A DNA stretch of 43,018 bases from Terrimonas sp. (GCF_003075435.1 NZ_QCZJ01000039.1:1-43018); one strand, 5' to 3'; numbered from the stretch's first letter, positions 18,589-28,000 are shown. The notes: a model not told the origin generated them from the sequence alone. Program-made: numbers and translations.

Positions 18589-20262
18589 ATGAGATCGTAT
18601 TTGGAAAATCTATTATTAGGTACGACCAATGGAACGAAAGTCTTGTATTTATTTACCCAAGAAATAAAATTGAAAGTAAGTAGAAGTACTTTAATTGCAG
18701 AAAATGAAAGTCATCCTTATTATCCCAGTATTTTAAGTATTAGTGATGTACTTAAAAAGCATGGCGTAGAAAATCTTTCAATGGAACTTCGCCCTGAAAA
18801 GCTGATTAACGTTCCCGTCCCATTTATAACATCAGTTAAAGGCAAAAGTTCAATTATGCCTCACTTTAGTATTGTTAAATCGATCGATAAAGCTTTTGTA
18901 ACAGCTAGTCATCCAGAAAACAATAAATGGGAAACCTTGCCTTTAGAACAGTTTATGTCAAGATATACCGGCACAGTTTTAATTTTCGACACTGAATCAC
19001 CACGTCATGCTGAGATCGACTATGAAAAAAATTCGAAGATCGAAAAGAAAAAACTGATTGTATTTACGATGGGCTGGGGGAGTGTCACTTTTCTAATCCT
19101 TATAAACTATATTTTCGCCTTTCTAAGAGTCAGCTTTGCTGCAACGCTACCGATAATTTTTACATCGCTTGCAATTTTGGGTTGTGTAGTTTGTACGCTG
19201 CTGGCATGGTACGAATTAGATCAGGACAATCTCACTATAAAGCAGATTTGTAGTTCGGGAAAAAAAATAAATTGTAACGCCTTGATAAATTCCAAGGCTT
19301 CAAAAATTTGGGGTATTAGCTGGAGTACAATTGGCTTTTCGTATTTTATGATGCAGCTGCTAATTTTACTTTTATATGGTATTATAAATGAGCAAATTTT
19401 ATTTATTGTTGCTTGGTTTAATATTTTAACAATACCTTATATTCCATTTTCTCTGTACTATCAATGGAAGGTAGCTAAGCAATGGTGTGTATTATGTGTA
19501 TCTGTTCAGATTTTGCTGGGGGTACAATTTTTTGTGACTTTGTTCGCAGGATGGCTTTTCTTGAAACCTTATATGGATATCCAAACAATGTTTGGTGTGT
19601 CAATGGTTACCATTACTGTTTTTATTTTGGCGAATATGGTTAAGACAATTCTAGTAAAAGCTAAAGAAAACAAATTGAAAGTAGCTCAACTACGGCGCTT
19701 AAAACATGATTCAGACATATTCGAGGCAGTCCTTAAGAAGCAGAAGGTAGTAACAGCGCCTGATAAAAACATAGGAATATCCTTAGGTAACCCTATTGCG
19801 AAATACGGAATAATTAAAGTATGCAACCCTTATTGCGCTCCATGCGCCAAAGCGCATCCAGTTCTGGAATCGTTATTACACCAGCATACTAATATAAAAT
19901 TGCAGATAATTTTTACTGCTACAAATGACGATTCAGACTTAAGATCTTTACCAGTAAAACATTTTTTGGCTATTGCCCAGAGCAAAGATGAATTGCTAAT
20001 AGAAAATGCCCTCGATGACTGGTATTTGGCTACAGAAAAAAATTACGAGGCTTTTGCCATAAAATTCCCCTTAGATAGTGAACTTGGAAAACAAACAGAG
20101 AATATTGAACGTATGAACGATTGGTGCAATAGCATAGACGTCCAATCTACTCCTACTTTTTATATTTCATTACAAGCACAAGAAAACGAGAACCAATTTT
20201 ATCAACTACCCGATCTATATACAATAAATGACTTGACTTATTTTTTCACAGAAATAGACTAA
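18589..20262 (+). CDS. C39-like / VKOR / thioredoxin fusion (disulfide-forming enzyme)
   Basis: 557 residues in three parts. Residues 1-140 look like a C39 peptidase fold whose catalytic Cys is replaced (KVSRSTLIAENESHPYYPS), though a PHFSIV His remains, so it is probably non-catalytic and may bind a leader peptide. Residues 150-370 form a membrane VKOR domain with about five helices, the Cys221/Cys229 pair, the Ser of WGISWSTIG, and the quinone-site CVLC (Cys300, Cys303). Residues 390-557 form a DsbA/thioredoxin-like domain with active site CAPC (416-419). VKOR uses quinone to oxidise its thioredoxin partner, which then forms disulfides in exported peptides. First gene of the export locus. 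Confidence 0.87.
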   Translation: MRSYLENLLLGTTNGTKVLYLFTQEIKLKVSRSTLIAENESHPYYPSILSISDVLKKHGVENLSMELRPEKLINVPVPFITSVKGKSSIMPHFSIVKSIDKAFVTASHPENNKWETLPLEQFMSRYTGTVLIFDTESPRHAEIDYEKNSKIEKKKLIVFTMGWGSVTFLILINYIFAFLRVSFAATLPIIFTSLAILGCVVCTLLAWYELDQDNLTIKQICSSGKKINCNALINSKASKIWGISWSTIGFSYFMMQLLILLLYGIINEQILFIVAWFNILTIPYIPFSLYYQWKVAKQWCVLCVSVQILLGVQFFVTLFAGWLFLKPYMDIQTMFGVSMVTITVFILANMVKTILVKAKENKLKVAQLRRLKHDSDIFEAVLKKQKVVTAPDKNIGISLGNPIAKYGIIKVCNPYCAPCAKAHPVLESLLHQHTNIKLQIIFTATNDDSDLRSLPVKHFLAIAQSKDELLIENALDDWYLATEKNYEAFAIKFPLDSELGKQTENIERMNDWCNSIDVQSTPTFYISLQAQENENQFYQLPDLYTINDLTYFFTEID

Positions 20263-20265
20263 TCT

Positions 20266-20598
20266 ATGGCCATTTTAAAACATATTAGACGCCTACGCTA
20301 CATTGACTATATGATTAAGCGAAAAGCTACGGGAGATTTAGAAAGCTTTGCAAAAAAAAATAATCTTTGCAAAAGTGCAATGGCGGGGGTGATACAGGAA
20401 ATGAAAGAATTGGGATTTCCGATTCAGTTCGATAGAAATAGATGTACTTATTATTATTCAGCTAATGGACAAATGGTCCATGATTTATTTGAAATTGATA
20501 GTAAAAGCGTATCAATCAAAGAGTCAACAATGATGGAATCTCCCAAAGAGCTATGTTTCTCAGAGATAATGACATTTAAATTGTGTAATGATGAATAA
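20266..20598 (+). CDS. Small helix-turn-helix protein
   Basis: 110 residues, 3 bp after the VKOR gene. RLRYIDYMIKRKATGDLESFAKKNNLCKSAMAGVIQEMKELGFPIQFDRNRCTYYY (residues 9-64) fits a winged HTH of the DeoR/WYL N-terminal type. The C-terminal 45 residues are unassigned. In Bacteroidota such short HTH proteins often lie next to GG-leader peptide genes; here it directly precedes the precursor gene and may regulate it. Confidence 0.7.
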   Translation: MAILKHIRRLRYIDYMIKRKATGDLESFAKKNNLCKSAMAGVIQEMKELGFPIQFDRNRCTYYYSANGQMVHDLFEIDSKSVSIKESTMMESPKELCFSEIMTFKLCNDE

Positions 20599-20606
20599 TT
20601 TTTGCT

Positions 20607-20627
20607 CGTTCTAAATATAAGAGAACG
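20607..20627 (+). promoter_or_regulatory. Inverted repeat before the precursor gene
   Basis: CGTTCT (20607-20612) and AGAACG (20622-20627) flank 9 bases, followed at once by the palindrome ACGGCCGT. This is 55 bp before the precursor start and could be an operator for the HTH protein or a leader hairpin. Weak evidence. Confidence 0.25.
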
Positions 20628-20681
20628 GCCGTTATGAACTTTGAGTCGCAATACAATTTTCATATCTTAAAAACATCTAGA

Positions 20682-21005
20682 ATGAAAAAATTAAAGTTAA
20701 GAGCTCTGGAATTAGGAGCCGAACAAATCCTCTCGCGGGAACAAATGAAGCGAGTCATCGGAGGCGAAGTTGGTAGCTGCGCTGTCTATCTGCCTAATGG
20801 AGCGACTAGTGGTTCTGTCTGGTCTAATATCCCCACAGACCCTGATTACAATTACAAGTCAATGACTATTAACAATGGCGTTTGGACGGTTTATGGCGTA
20901 ACAAAGGATACAGCAAGTGGGCAAGCTGCATCAATGGGAGGCAGTTGGTGTTGTACAAGTTGTAGTAGTGCTAGCTGGTATCATCCACCAGCCGGTTCCT
21001 CTTAA
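20682..21005 (+). CDS. GG-leader peptide precursor (bacteriocin/RiPP-like)
   Basis: 107 residues from ATG 20682 (an in-frame ATG at 20634 is less likely). The start MKKLKLRALELGAEQILSRE followed by QMKRVIGG is the leader of the Bacteroidota natural-product precursor class (TIGR04149-like). Cleavage after Gly27-Gly28 would free a 79-residue core with four Cys (33, 90, 91, 94), six Trp and many Ser/Thr/Gly, ending WCCTSCSSASWYHPPAGSS. Four cysteines fit two disulfides made by the neighbouring VKOR and TlpA-like proteins. A strong terminator follows it, as expected for a highly expressed precursor. Target and activity are unknown. Confidence 0.85.
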   Translation: MKKLKLRALELGAEQILSREQMKRVIGGEVGSCAVYLPNGATSGSVWSNIPTDPDYNYKSMTINNGVWTVYGVTKDTASGQAASMGGSWCCTSCSSASWYHPPAGSS

Positions 21006-21021
21006 ACTATTGTCATTGCAT

Positions 21022-21054
21022 AGAAGAAGAATGGGTTTTACCCATTCTTCTTTT
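21022..21054 (+). terminator. Rho-independent terminator after precursor
   Basis: A 15-bp stem with one G-T pair (21022-21036 with 21040-21054, loop TTT), ending in T residues, 16 bp after the precursor stop. Genes downstream would be reached by read-through or by a promoter in the next ~55 bp. Confidence 0.9.
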
Positions 21055-21109
21055 GATTGTCAATAAAATAGGATATGCTAACATATTGGTTACTAATTTT
21101 ACTGAAAAT

Positions 21110-22606
21110 ATGAAAGCGACTCTATTACTAGTTTTTCTTTTTTTGACTTCAACTAAGTCGTTTTGTCAAAAAGCATTCTCCTCTGTTTCGTATCCAAAGA
21201 TTGTCTTGATATTTGATAGCTTACCGCAATATCATAATGTCATATATCCACTTCCTGACTTAACCGTTAATGATTCGCATAAACAAGTAACTATTTTTGA
21301 CAATTTTTATGAATACGGTTATAATCCTTTGCCACTTGTAAAAGATACTTTAACGTATTTGCCGAAAAATCAATTTATTATTTTAAGTTTTCGTTATGAC
21401 CTAACAGCGTCTACCATTGATTATTTAATAAATTCAGGTGATACTCTGACAATTAGCTTTTTTAATGGTCTTCCATATGCAAAAAGTCGTTCTTTGTACA
21501 GTACTTCTTTTTTGAATTATGAAGTTCAGAGACGCGGCTTAACTGAAAATAACATAAATAATAATGCATATGACATATACTACCATCCTTTTCTTGTTGC
21601 CAAAGATTTGAATGATTTAATTAACAATGTAAAAAAAATTAAGGATGATTGGTATGAAAGGGCTCATCGATACATAATTAATGAATTATCGCATCTTGAA
21701 AAATACAGAGCCACAAATGAAGTTTTTACGCCTCCATTACTTTTTCTACAAGATAAATTTACTTACCAGCTAGCTAAATTAGAATTCGAGAAGCATAAAT
21801 TGCCTGTCGATAGTTTAACAGGTTTTCTGGCACGCAACAAAAACGATACTTTAAACTTCCCGTACTCCTACTTTCTGGTTTTTTTAGAAGCTATATCCGA
21901 TAGTGTAAATGTCATGCAGTCTAAAATTCTGTATTCTGCGAATAAGAATCAAATCGATTACAGGGATGTTTACGAGCGAACAAGCAAGTGGTCAGCGATA
22001 AATGATTTTTATAAAAAACTTTTACTCTTTAAATATCTAAAACAAATTGGAGATGTTTTTTCAACATCAGATTTGCAAAAATATCTTGCCAAATTTAAAA
22101 AATTCTCTAACGATACACTTTTAGTTAATCAGATTAAGAGAGAGTATCTCATTGTTGAAGATCTTGTTTCCAAAGGAAGCGATTCCTTAGTCCTAATTAA
22201 TGAAAAAAGCCAGAGCCTTACCTTTCGATCATTATTAGAAATGAATAAAGGAAAGGTTATTTATATTGATTTTTGGGCAAGCTGGTGTATACCTTGTAGA
22301 CGGGAAATGAAAATGGCTAAACAACTGAGAAATGATTTTGAAAACCAAGACATAGCTTTTGTTTATATATCGCTCGACAAAAGTAGAAGTGATTGGATGG
22401 AGGCAGTAAATGTAGATGGAATAAATACTTTAGAACATAATTATATTCTGAAAAAATCGTCGTCTTCCTTTTTGCAGTCAATTAAGTTAGAGTCAATACC
22501 GAGATATTTGCTATTTGACAAGCAAGGCACATTGGTTCATAAAAATGCACCGGAACCTAGCTCTAACGAGGTTGTAGAATTGCTAAAGAAATACTTGGGG
22601 AAGTAA
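21110..22606 (+). CDS. TlpA-like thioredoxin-domain protein
   Basis: 498 residues from ATG 21110, the first start that gives a signal peptide (MKATLLLVFLFLTSTKSFCQ). Residues 25-370 are an unassigned Bacteroidota-type periplasmic region. The C-terminal domain is a TlpA/ResA-like thioredoxin: VIYIDFWASWCIPCRREM with active-site Cys393 and Cys396, then VYISLDKSRSDWMEAV and the cis-Pro region ESIPRYLLFDKQG. TlpA proteins reduce or reshuffle disulfides, so this one may complement the VKOR enzyme in folding the Cys-containing peptide. Confidence 0.85.
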   Translation: MKATLLLVFLFLTSTKSFCQKAFSSVSYPKIVLIFDSLPQYHNVIYPLPDLTVNDSHKQVTIFDNFYEYGYNPLPLVKDTLTYLPKNQFIILSFRYDLTASTIDYLINSGDTLTISFFNGLPYAKSRSLYSTSFLNYEVQRRGLTENNINNNAYDIYYHPFLVAKDLNDLINNVKKIKDDWYERAHRYIINELSHLEKYRATNEVFTPPLLFLQDKFTYQLAKLEFEKHKLPVDSLTGFLARNKNDTLNFPYSYFLVFLEAISDSVNVMQSKILYSANKNQIDYRDVYERTSKWSAINDFYKKLLLFKYLKQIGDVFSTSDLQKYLAKFKKFSNDTLLVNQIKREYLIVEDLVSKGSDSLVLINEKSQSLTFRSLLEMNKGKVIYIDFWASWCIPCRREMKMAKQLRNDFENQDIAFVYISLDKSRSDWMEAVNVDGINTLEHNYILKKSSSSFLQSIKLESIPRYLLFDKQGTLVHKNAPEPSSNEVVELLKKYLGK

Positions 22607-22666
22607 ATATTTAGTAAACCCACGGCACTTATTTACAGGAAATACATGCTCAATAATAGAACTATT

Positions 22667-24190
22667 ATGAGATTTTGTCAAACACTATGGACTAGCGATA
22701 AAGATCTTCTTAAGGATAATTTTGGGTGGCTAAGTCCGCAACATCATATCATGGCTTGGGCGCTCAGTTGTCTAAAATTAAAGAAGTACTACCCTGTCGT
22801 AAACTTTTATACCGATAAAAAAGGAGTTGAAATTTTTAAAGATCATTTAGCTTTACCTTATACCAACTTTTTTGATGATTATTCAAACATTGATCTGCGC
22901 GCCGATTTGTGGGCATTGCCAAAATTGCTGACATACGCAAAACAAGACCAGCCTTTTTTGCATGTGGATGGCGATGTTTTTATTTGGCAACCTCTTAAAA
23001 ATAATCTACTATCATCAAACTTAATAGCCCAAAATTTAGAGAAGGGGACAGGTTACTATTCTAGTACGTTAAGACCCCTTGCAGAGCAATTACAATATTT
23101 TCCATCATATCTCAAAAAGAATTTGTTTTCACATAATATGAAAGCATATAATGCGGGAATATTAGGAGGGGCTGACATACAATTTTTCAAAAAATATGTC
23201 GCGATCGCAGAAAAGTTTTTAAAGAAGAATAACGTAGCCAATTTAAAAGGAAACTTTAATATAATCTTTGAACAGTTGTTTTTCTTTTCAATTGCAGCAC
23301 AAGAAAACAAAAAAGTGGCATGTCTATTTGAGAAAACTTTCGATGACAATGGGTATGGAGTTGAGGATGTAGCGTCCTTTCCAACGGTCGACAAATCGGG
23401 ATACCTCCACCTAATTGGTCATTTTAAGCGAACCGAAAACATTTGTGAATGGGTAGCTCGTCATTTATACATTGAGGCCCCCATGATTTATTTGAAGATT
23501 GTCGCTTTATTCAGAGAACAGCATTTTTTTTATCATTCTAAGATTAAAGACGTGCATAACCTCCCCGGGAGAGGAAATAGAATTTCTTTCCAGTTTAAAA
23601 AAACAATGAATCTAATAAAAGAATTAACTCCAAAGGTAACTCCAATTTCAAAATCTCAATTAACAACCTATATTGAAAGCAGTAAGAATTTACTTTTAAA
23701 AGAACTCTTTAAGTATGAGCAAAAGCTTAGCCGGATTTGTTCAAAATTTAATAAGCTTAATTCATCAGATCTAAAAGAAGTTGAAATCAAATCCGTTCAT
23801 TCAATTCATTTCGCCTCAAGAAAAATCGAGGATAAAGAACACTTTAGATTTAAAAGAAATCCAAATCTTGAAATCATTTATTCTACTTTCGATTGGACGT
23901 CAATGAATGCCGCTTCGGAAGGTTATGTTTTTATGCGTTTGTCAAAAATGAAAGATATCGTTATAGCTATTGTTCCCGAACTATTTTTTAATGGTTATAG
24001 AGAAGTTATTTTAGATCAAATATGTGAGAATATAATTGTTTTACACGACGAGGATATATCCTATGGACAACTATTGAAAAAAATGTTTGCTCTATTTCCA
24101 CCCTCTGAGGAGAAAACTGGATATGAAGCTTTTTGTAAATTAATTGAGCTTAAAACTACCTATCTCATCCAAAATAAGATATTGATATAA
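22667..24190 (+). CDS. DUF6734-like glycosyltransferase candidate
   Basis: 507 residues from ATG 22667 (another ATG is at 22646). The first ~300 residues match the pattern I associate with DUF6734: MRFCQTLWTSDKDLLKDNFG, WLSPQHHIMAWALSCLKL, an HVDGDVFIW segment with a DxD-like Asp101/Asp103, and SYNAGILGG-like text (KAYNAGILGGADIQFFKKY). The DxD after a beta strand and the NAG[IV]xGG motif are typical of GT-A glycosyltransferases. Residues 330-507 are unassigned. No signal peptide, so it would act in the cytosol before export. Its place inside the precursor/exporter operon makes the GG peptide a plausible substrate; this is inference. Confidence 0.65.
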   Translation: MRFCQTLWTSDKDLLKDNFGWLSPQHHIMAWALSCLKLKKYYPVVNFYTDKKGVEIFKDHLALPYTNFFDDYSNIDLRADLWALPKLLTYAKQDQPFLHVDGDVFIWQPLKNNLLSSNLIAQNLEKGTGYYSSTLRPLAEQLQYFPSYLKKNLFSHNMKAYNAGILGGADIQFFKKYVAIAEKFLKKNNVANLKGNFNIIFEQLFFFSIAAQENKKVACLFEKTFDDNGYGVEDVASFPTVDKSGYLHLIGHFKRTENICEWVARHLYIEAPMIYLKIVALFREQHFFYHSKIKDVHNLPGRGNRISFQFKKTMNLIKELTPKVTPISKSQLTTYIESSKNLLLKELFKYEQKLSRICSKFNKLNSSDLKEVEIKSVHSIHFASRKIEDKEHFRFKRNPNLEIIYSTFDWTSMNAASEGYVFMRLSKMKDIVIAIVPELFFNGYREVILDQICENIIVLHDEDISYGQLLKKMFALFPPSEEKTGYEAFCKLIELKTTYLIQNKILI

Positions 24191-24328
24191 ATAGCGATTA
24201 TTGTTGAGTAGGATTTTTTCAACTTGTTATATTACTGTAGTGAAATTCTAATAATGAATTTTGACTATCGGAGATTGTATTTACGTATCTTAATAAGATT
24301 TGGATTAAGTAATCGTATTCTAACTTCT

Positions 24329-26581
24329 ATGCGGAAATTTGTTTTCTATCGACAACTAAATACAATGGATTGTGGCGCCGCTTGTCTTCGGATGGTTGCA
24401 CAGTTCTATGGTAAGCATTTTAACGCAAATAGTTTACGGCAAATGTCTGGGTTTAACAAGGAAGGAATTTCTTTGCTCGGCATCAGTGATACCGCAGAAA
24501 GAATTGGTTTCAGAACAAGGGGGACAAAATTAACTATGGAGCAATTAAGCGAAGCTCCTCCTCCGACAATATTACATTGGAAACAGAGTCACTTTGTTGT
24601 ATTGGTCAAACAATCCAAACATCGTATTAAGATAGCAGATCCCGGCAAGGGCATTATTGATTATACTATCCCAGATTTCAAAAAACATTGGCTTGCTTCT
24701 CAGGATGAATCCTCTAACGAAATGGGTATTGCCTTGTTATTAGAACCTACCCCAAAATTTTATACATTTGAAAGTCAAAAAGAGCAGAAGTTAAACTGGA
24801 GTTTGGTTCTTCAATATTTACGCTCTTCCAAATGGCAGCTAATGCAGGTTTTTATAGCGCTGCTCATTACTTCATTGCTTTCACTAATCTTCCCATTTTT
24901 AACGCAAAGCATTGTTGATACCGGTATTAATACGAACAATTTACAATTTGTAATTATTGTGCTACTGGCTCAGATAATGCTAACCTTTAGTCAAACCATT
25001 GTGAGTATAATAAGAAACAGATTGTTATTGAGAGTCTCGAATATTTTGAATATACAAATTCTTTCCGATTTTTGGATCAAACTCACTCGCCTTCCTATTT
25101 CTTATTTTGACTTGCATCATACAGGCGACACTTTACAACGCATAGGAGATCATAGGGCCATTCAAGGGTTTATTACCGGCACTGCACTAAATACATTGTT
25201 TTCGTTCTTTAATTTTATTGTTTATGCCATTGTGCTTGTGATATATAGTGCTCAGCTGTTTTTTGTTTTTTGTTTCGGTAGCTTTATTTATTTTGTATGG
25301 GTTCAACTTTTCTTACGTATTAGGCGAAAACTTAATTATGAAAACTTTCATCTTTCTGCAAAAGAAAACACCACCACGTTGCAACTTATACAAGGTATGC
25401 AAGAGATCCGCCTGAATAACGCTGAAAAGCAAAAGCGTTGGGAGTGGGAAAATATACAGGCCAGTGTATTTAAATTAGGGTTTAAAAGCCTTAACTATAG
25501 TCAAATACAAAGTACCGGCGCCACTTTTATCAATAGCATACAAGGCATAATAATTAGCTTTATTGTGGCAAAGCTTGTGATTGATGGGAAGTTAACTCTA
25601 GGAGCAATGTTAGCTATTCAGTACGTAATCGGTCAATTAAGTAGTCCGATTCAAGAATGGGTAGGATTTGTTCAAAATTTGCAAGATGCTAAAATTAGCA
25701 TGGAACGATTGAATGAAATACATCAACTGGTTGATGAGGAAAATGGAGAAAGGAGTTATATCGATCAGTTGCCTAAACAAAAAAGCATTATCATTAAAGA
25801 CCTCTCGTTTACTTACCCTGGCGCCGGTAATGATCCTGTTTTGGAAAATATAAATTTAACTATTGCTGAAAATAATGTAACTGCTATTGTTGGTAGCAGT
25901 GGAAGCGGCAAAACCACCTTAATTAAACTTTTACTGAAAGTTTATGAACAGTATGACGGGGATATAAGGGTGGGTGAATCTCATCTAAAGGTACCTACCT
26001 CTCAATTCACTAGCCGGAGAGACGAACCAGTAATCAGTTTGAAATTTGATTTTATTAGTCATAAATATTGGCGCAAATGTTGTGGTGCTGTCTTACAAGA
26101 CGGATTTATTTTTAACGATAGCATTGCGCGAAACATCGCAGTTGGCGAAGAAAATATCGACGCTCACCGCCTTTTCGAAAGTTGCCGGACGGCCAATATT
26201 CATACTTTTATAGAGAACCTTCCTAACGGATATTATACAAAACTGGGAGCTAATGGTACAGGTATCAGTCAAGGACAGAAGCAACGTATTATGATTGCTC
26301 GCGCTATTTATAAAAATCCTGATTATTTATTTTTTGATGAAGCCACAAACTCACTTGACGCTAATAATGAAAAGGAAATAGTAGAAAATCTCGGACTTTT
26401 TTTTAAAGGTAAAACTGTCGTTGTTGTGGCGCATCGCCTCAGTACGGTCAAAAATGCTGATAAGATTGTTGTGTTAGAAAAAGGGAGAATTGTAGAAGAG
26501 GGAACACATGAAGAACTTACAGCGCTAAAAGGAAAGTATTATGAACTAGTAAAAAATCAATTGGAATTAGGGGTATCCTAA
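24329..26581 (+). CDS. Peptidase-containing ABC exporter (C39 type)
   Basis: 750 residues from ATG 24329, which gives the usual start MRKFVFYRQLNTMDCGAACL. Residues 1-140: C39 peptidase with Cys15, the HFVVLV His and ADPGKG Asp, which cuts behind double glycine. Residues 190-460: six-helix ABC membrane domain. Residues 490-750: ATPase with Walker A GSSGSGKTT (522-530), signature GISQGQKQR (645-653), Walker B FFDEAT (near 670) and AHRLSTV. It is the exporter for the GG peptide. Oddity: about 20 extra residues (KVPTSQFTSRRDEPVISLKF) lie between VGESHL and the HKYWRKCCGAVLQDGFIF Q-loop, where relatives are continuous. Confidence 0.95.
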   Translation: MRKFVFYRQLNTMDCGAACLRMVAQFYGKHFNANSLRQMSGFNKEGISLLGISDTAERIGFRTRGTKLTMEQLSEAPPPTILHWKQSHFVVLVKQSKHRIKIADPGKGIIDYTIPDFKKHWLASQDESSNEMGIALLLEPTPKFYTFESQKEQKLNWSLVLQYLRSSKWQLMQVFIALLITSLLSLIFPFLTQSIVDTGINTNNLQFVIIVLLAQIMLTFSQTIVSIIRNRLLLRVSNILNIQILSDFWIKLTRLPISYFDLHHTGDTLQRIGDHRAIQGFITGTALNTLFSFFNFIVYAIVLVIYSAQLFFVFCFGSFIYFVWVQLFLRIRRKLNYENFHLSAKENTTTLQLIQGMQEIRLNNAEKQKRWEWENIQASVFKLGFKSLNYSQIQSTGATFINSIQGIIISFIVAKLVIDGKLTLGAMLAIQYVIGQLSSPIQEWVGFVQNLQDAKISMERLNEIHQLVDEENGERSYIDQLPKQKSIIIKDLSFTYPGAGNDPVLENINLTIAENNVTAIVGSSGSGKTTLIKLLLKVYEQYDGDIRVGESHLKVPTSQFTSRRDEPVISLKFDFISHKYWRKCCGAVLQDGFIFNDSIARNIAVGEENIDAHRLFESCRTANIHTFIENLPNGYYTKLGANGTGISQGQKQRIMIARAIYKNPDYLFFDEATNSLDANNEKEIVENLGLFFKGKTVVVVAHRLSTVKNADKIVVLEKGRIVEEGTHEELTALKGKYYELVKNQLELGVS

Positions 26582-26656
26582 TTTCAAAAATGGCTTAATC
26601 TATAGCGCTTTATGACACAGGTTCTTCTATGAAAAAATACTTCGAAAATAAAGTAT

Positions 26657-28000
26657 ATGAAAAATTTGAAAACAGATATAAATAAGGTTTTGGGCGAGGA
26701 ATTGAAGGATGAATCTAAACATAAGAATTTTCAAGAGAGGTCAGAAATGACACAGCAAATTATTAGTCATAGACTAGATTTCTTTGAAAGGTGGTCGTTA
26801 ATCATATTTCTTATTTTGTTACTTTCTCTACTGGTTGGCACTTGGTATATTCGTTATCCTGATATTATTGAAGGTATAGCAGTTCTTACTGGAGACAACG
26901 CTCCTAAACAAATTATACCCAGACAAGGAGGTCGATTAACAGCACTTTTTGTAGCGAATAACCAAACTGTGAAACAAGGTGAGGTTATTGGCTGGATCGA
27001 AAGCAGTGCGTCCACAAAAGAAGTTATCAACTTATCTGAGCAATTAGGAACTTGTATAAGTTTATGTGCGCAAGGAAATACAACAGAAGTTTCGGTTTTG
27101 TTTAATCAACGGCTTAAAGATTTAGGAGAGCTTCAAGCCCCATATCAAACGTTTGTCACAGCATGTCAAAAGTATAATGATTATGTAATTAACGGATTTT
27201 ACAATCGAAAAAGAGACATGCTGGAAAGCGAAATTTTATCGCTCCAGGGCATTCAAGAAAAAACGAATAGTCTAAGGGCTATAACAGAAAAGGAAAACGA
27301 GTTGGCAAAAGAAACCTTTAAAATGAAAGATATTCTTTTTAAAGACAAAGTAATCTCCGCTGATGAACATCGGCAGGCCCAAGTAGATTTAATAAATAAA
27401 CAAAAAAATATACCGCAGTTGGAAGCTACAATTCTTTCTCAGAAAAACCAAATAAGAGATAAGCAAAAAGAAATCGACCAATTGAATCATGATATTCTTC
27501 AGCAAGAGAAAATATATGAGCAAGCATTGCATACTCTGAAAAGTAATATAGATGAATGGTTAAGAATTTATACTATCCGGGCGCCCATTGGTGGACAAGT
27601 AGTTTTTGTGATGCCCATTCAACAGAACCAATATATTGAACAAGGAAAGTTACTAGGCTATGTTAATCCGCCTGACGTTAAATATTATGCTGAAGTGAAA
27701 CTTTCCCAATTGAATTTTGGCAAAGTGGATACAGGCATGAATGTACAACTAAGATTTGATGCATATCCTTACCAAGAATCTGGTTTTGTTTCTGGTACTC
27801 TAAATTATATTTCTAAAATTGCAATTGACAGCGGTTTTATTGCAACTGTGCGATTAGAAAAAGGATTAATGACAAACCAAAATAAAGAACTACAATATAA
27901 GCCTGGTCTAACATCAAAGGCTCTAATTATTACTAAAAATCAAAGATTGCTTGAACGGTTGTACTACAATATTGTAAGGGCTACATCGCTGAATAAGTAG
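26657..28000 (+). CDS. HlyD-family membrane fusion protein
   Basis: 447 residues. One membrane helix (about 47-68, SLIIFLILLLSLLVGTWYI), a lipoyl-type half motif (GGRLTALFVANNQTVKQGEVIGWI, 90-113), a long coiled-coil hairpin (about 185-295), the second half motif (IRAPIGGQVVFVMPIQQNQYIEQGK) and a beta barrel. It links the C39 ABC exporter to an outer-membrane channel, which is not encoded here. Last gene of the peptide locus. Confidence 0.92.
   Translation: MKNLKTDINKVLGEELKDESKHKNFQERSEMTQQIISHRLDFFERWSLIIFLILLLSLLVGTWYIRYPDIIEGIAVLTGDNAPKQIIPRQGGRLTALFVANNQTVKQGEVIGWIESSASTKEVINLSEQLGTCISLCAQGNTTEVSVLFNQRLKDLGELQAPYQTFVTACQKYNDYVINGFYNRKRDMLESEILSLQGIQEKTNSLRAITEKENELAKETFKMKDILFKDKVISADEHRQAQVDLINKQKNIPQLEATILSQKNQIRDKQKEIDQLNHDILQQEKIYEQALHTLKSNIDEWLRIYTIRAPIGGQVVFVMPIQQNQYIEQGKLLGYVNPPDVKYYAEVKLSQLNFGKVDTGMNVQLRFDAYPYQESGFVSGTLNYISKIAIDSGFIATVRLEKGLMTNQNKELQYKPGLTSKALIITKNQRLLERLYYNIVRATSLNK

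Noticed and set aside
20634-20681. Upstream ATG of the GG precursor as true start
   Set aside because: It would add 16 residues before the canonical MKKLKLRALE leader start, which matches the family pattern by itself.
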